Assembly: GCA_003447895.1 (NCBI GenBank)
Contig: DLYC01000233.1
Span: 1-14,218, forward strand
Source of the DNA: Lachnospiraceae bacterium
Lineage (GTDB): Bacteria; Bacillota; Clostridia; Lachnospirales; Lachnospiraceae
Length of the DNA stretch: 14,218 nt
Direction of reading: 5' to 3'
Position numbers and translations under genes: made by a program. Below are positions 14,166-14,218 of the stretch, one piece after another (position 1 is the first letter of the stretch; each line of letters starts with the position of its first letter). A model generated the notes under the pieces. The model searched no databases and was not told the DNA's origin. It saw only the letters and a list, made by a program, of their open reading frames with translations.

Positions 14166-14218
14166 ATGAGAACAGCATTAACAATCGCAGGAAGTGATTC
14201 CAGCGGAGGCGCCGGCAT
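14166..14218 (+). CDS. thiD: Hydroxymethylpyrimidine / phosphomethylpyrimidine kinase (partial, 5' end)
   Basis: Translation from ATG 14166 gives MRTALTIAGSDSSGGAG before the window ends. The string ALTIAGSDSSGGAG is the N-terminal signature of ThiD of the ribokinase-like fold. ThiD phosphorylates HMP to HMP-P and then HMP-PP for thiamine synthesis in the cytosol. A Shine-Dalgarno AAAGGA (14156-14161) precedes the start. The upstream TPP riboswitch fits this assignment. The rest of the gene and operon lies outside the window; a bifunctional fusion such as ThiD-ThiE cannot be excluded. Confidence 0.93.
   Translation, partial: MRTALTIAGSDSSGGAG

Noticed and set aside
14027..14197. 57-codon frame overlapping the start of thiD, a possible leader peptide
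   Set aside because: The nearest purine-rich stretch (14005-14012) is too far from the ATG, composition is arbitrary, and the first bases lie in the long hairpin.

Overview
The window (about 14.2 kb, moderately GC-rich) looks like the chromosome of a Gram-positive gut-type Clostridia bacterium, probably Lachnospiraceae. I base this on the strong GGAGG-type ribosome binding sites, the large secreted LRR_5/Big_2/Fn3-like protein, and the receptor-like kinase-TIR-propeller protein with its helical partner. This is inference from architecture; no 16S or marker gene is present. I saw no tRNA, rRNA, CRISPR array, transposase or integrase.

Left part (1-5517): the 3' end of an unidentified plus-strand gene stops at 183 at a strong terminator. 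A minus-strand gene (209-1672) encodes a polytopic membrane protein with a C-terminal LuxR-type DNA-binding domain. It diverges from a 1149-residue secreted surface protein (1949-5398) with a signal peptide, acidic stalk, InlB-B-like domain, about 19 LRR_5 repeats, a Big_2 domain and two Fn3-like domains. The shared intergenic region holds a TATAAT promoter, a palindrome and an 11-bp-period direct repeat. The simplest reading is a membrane regulator next to the adhesin it may control. Just after the surface gene lies a 39-bp relic of the 3' coding end of the gene at position 1, so the regulator/adhesin block sits between two diverged copies of one coding end.

Middle (5518-6798): a small cassette of two unrecognised membrane proteins, each with a strong Shine-Dalgarno, behind an extended -10 overlapped by a perfect 6-2-6 palindrome.

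Right-centre, minus strand (6810-12426): a two-gene operon. The first gene encodes a 1402-residue protein that fuses a Ser/Thr kinase, a TIR domain with a SARM1-like WVxxE glutamate, one membrane helix and a large C-terminal beta-propeller, predicted extracytoplasmic. The second encodes a 430-residue helical protein with an HTH-like segment. This is the best candidate in the window for a little-described signalling or defence system.

Right end: rtcB (RNA ligase) is divergent from that operon with its own extended -10 promoter. It is followed by a promoter, a TPP riboswitch with an intrinsic terminator, an unusually long structured leader, and the first codons of thiD.
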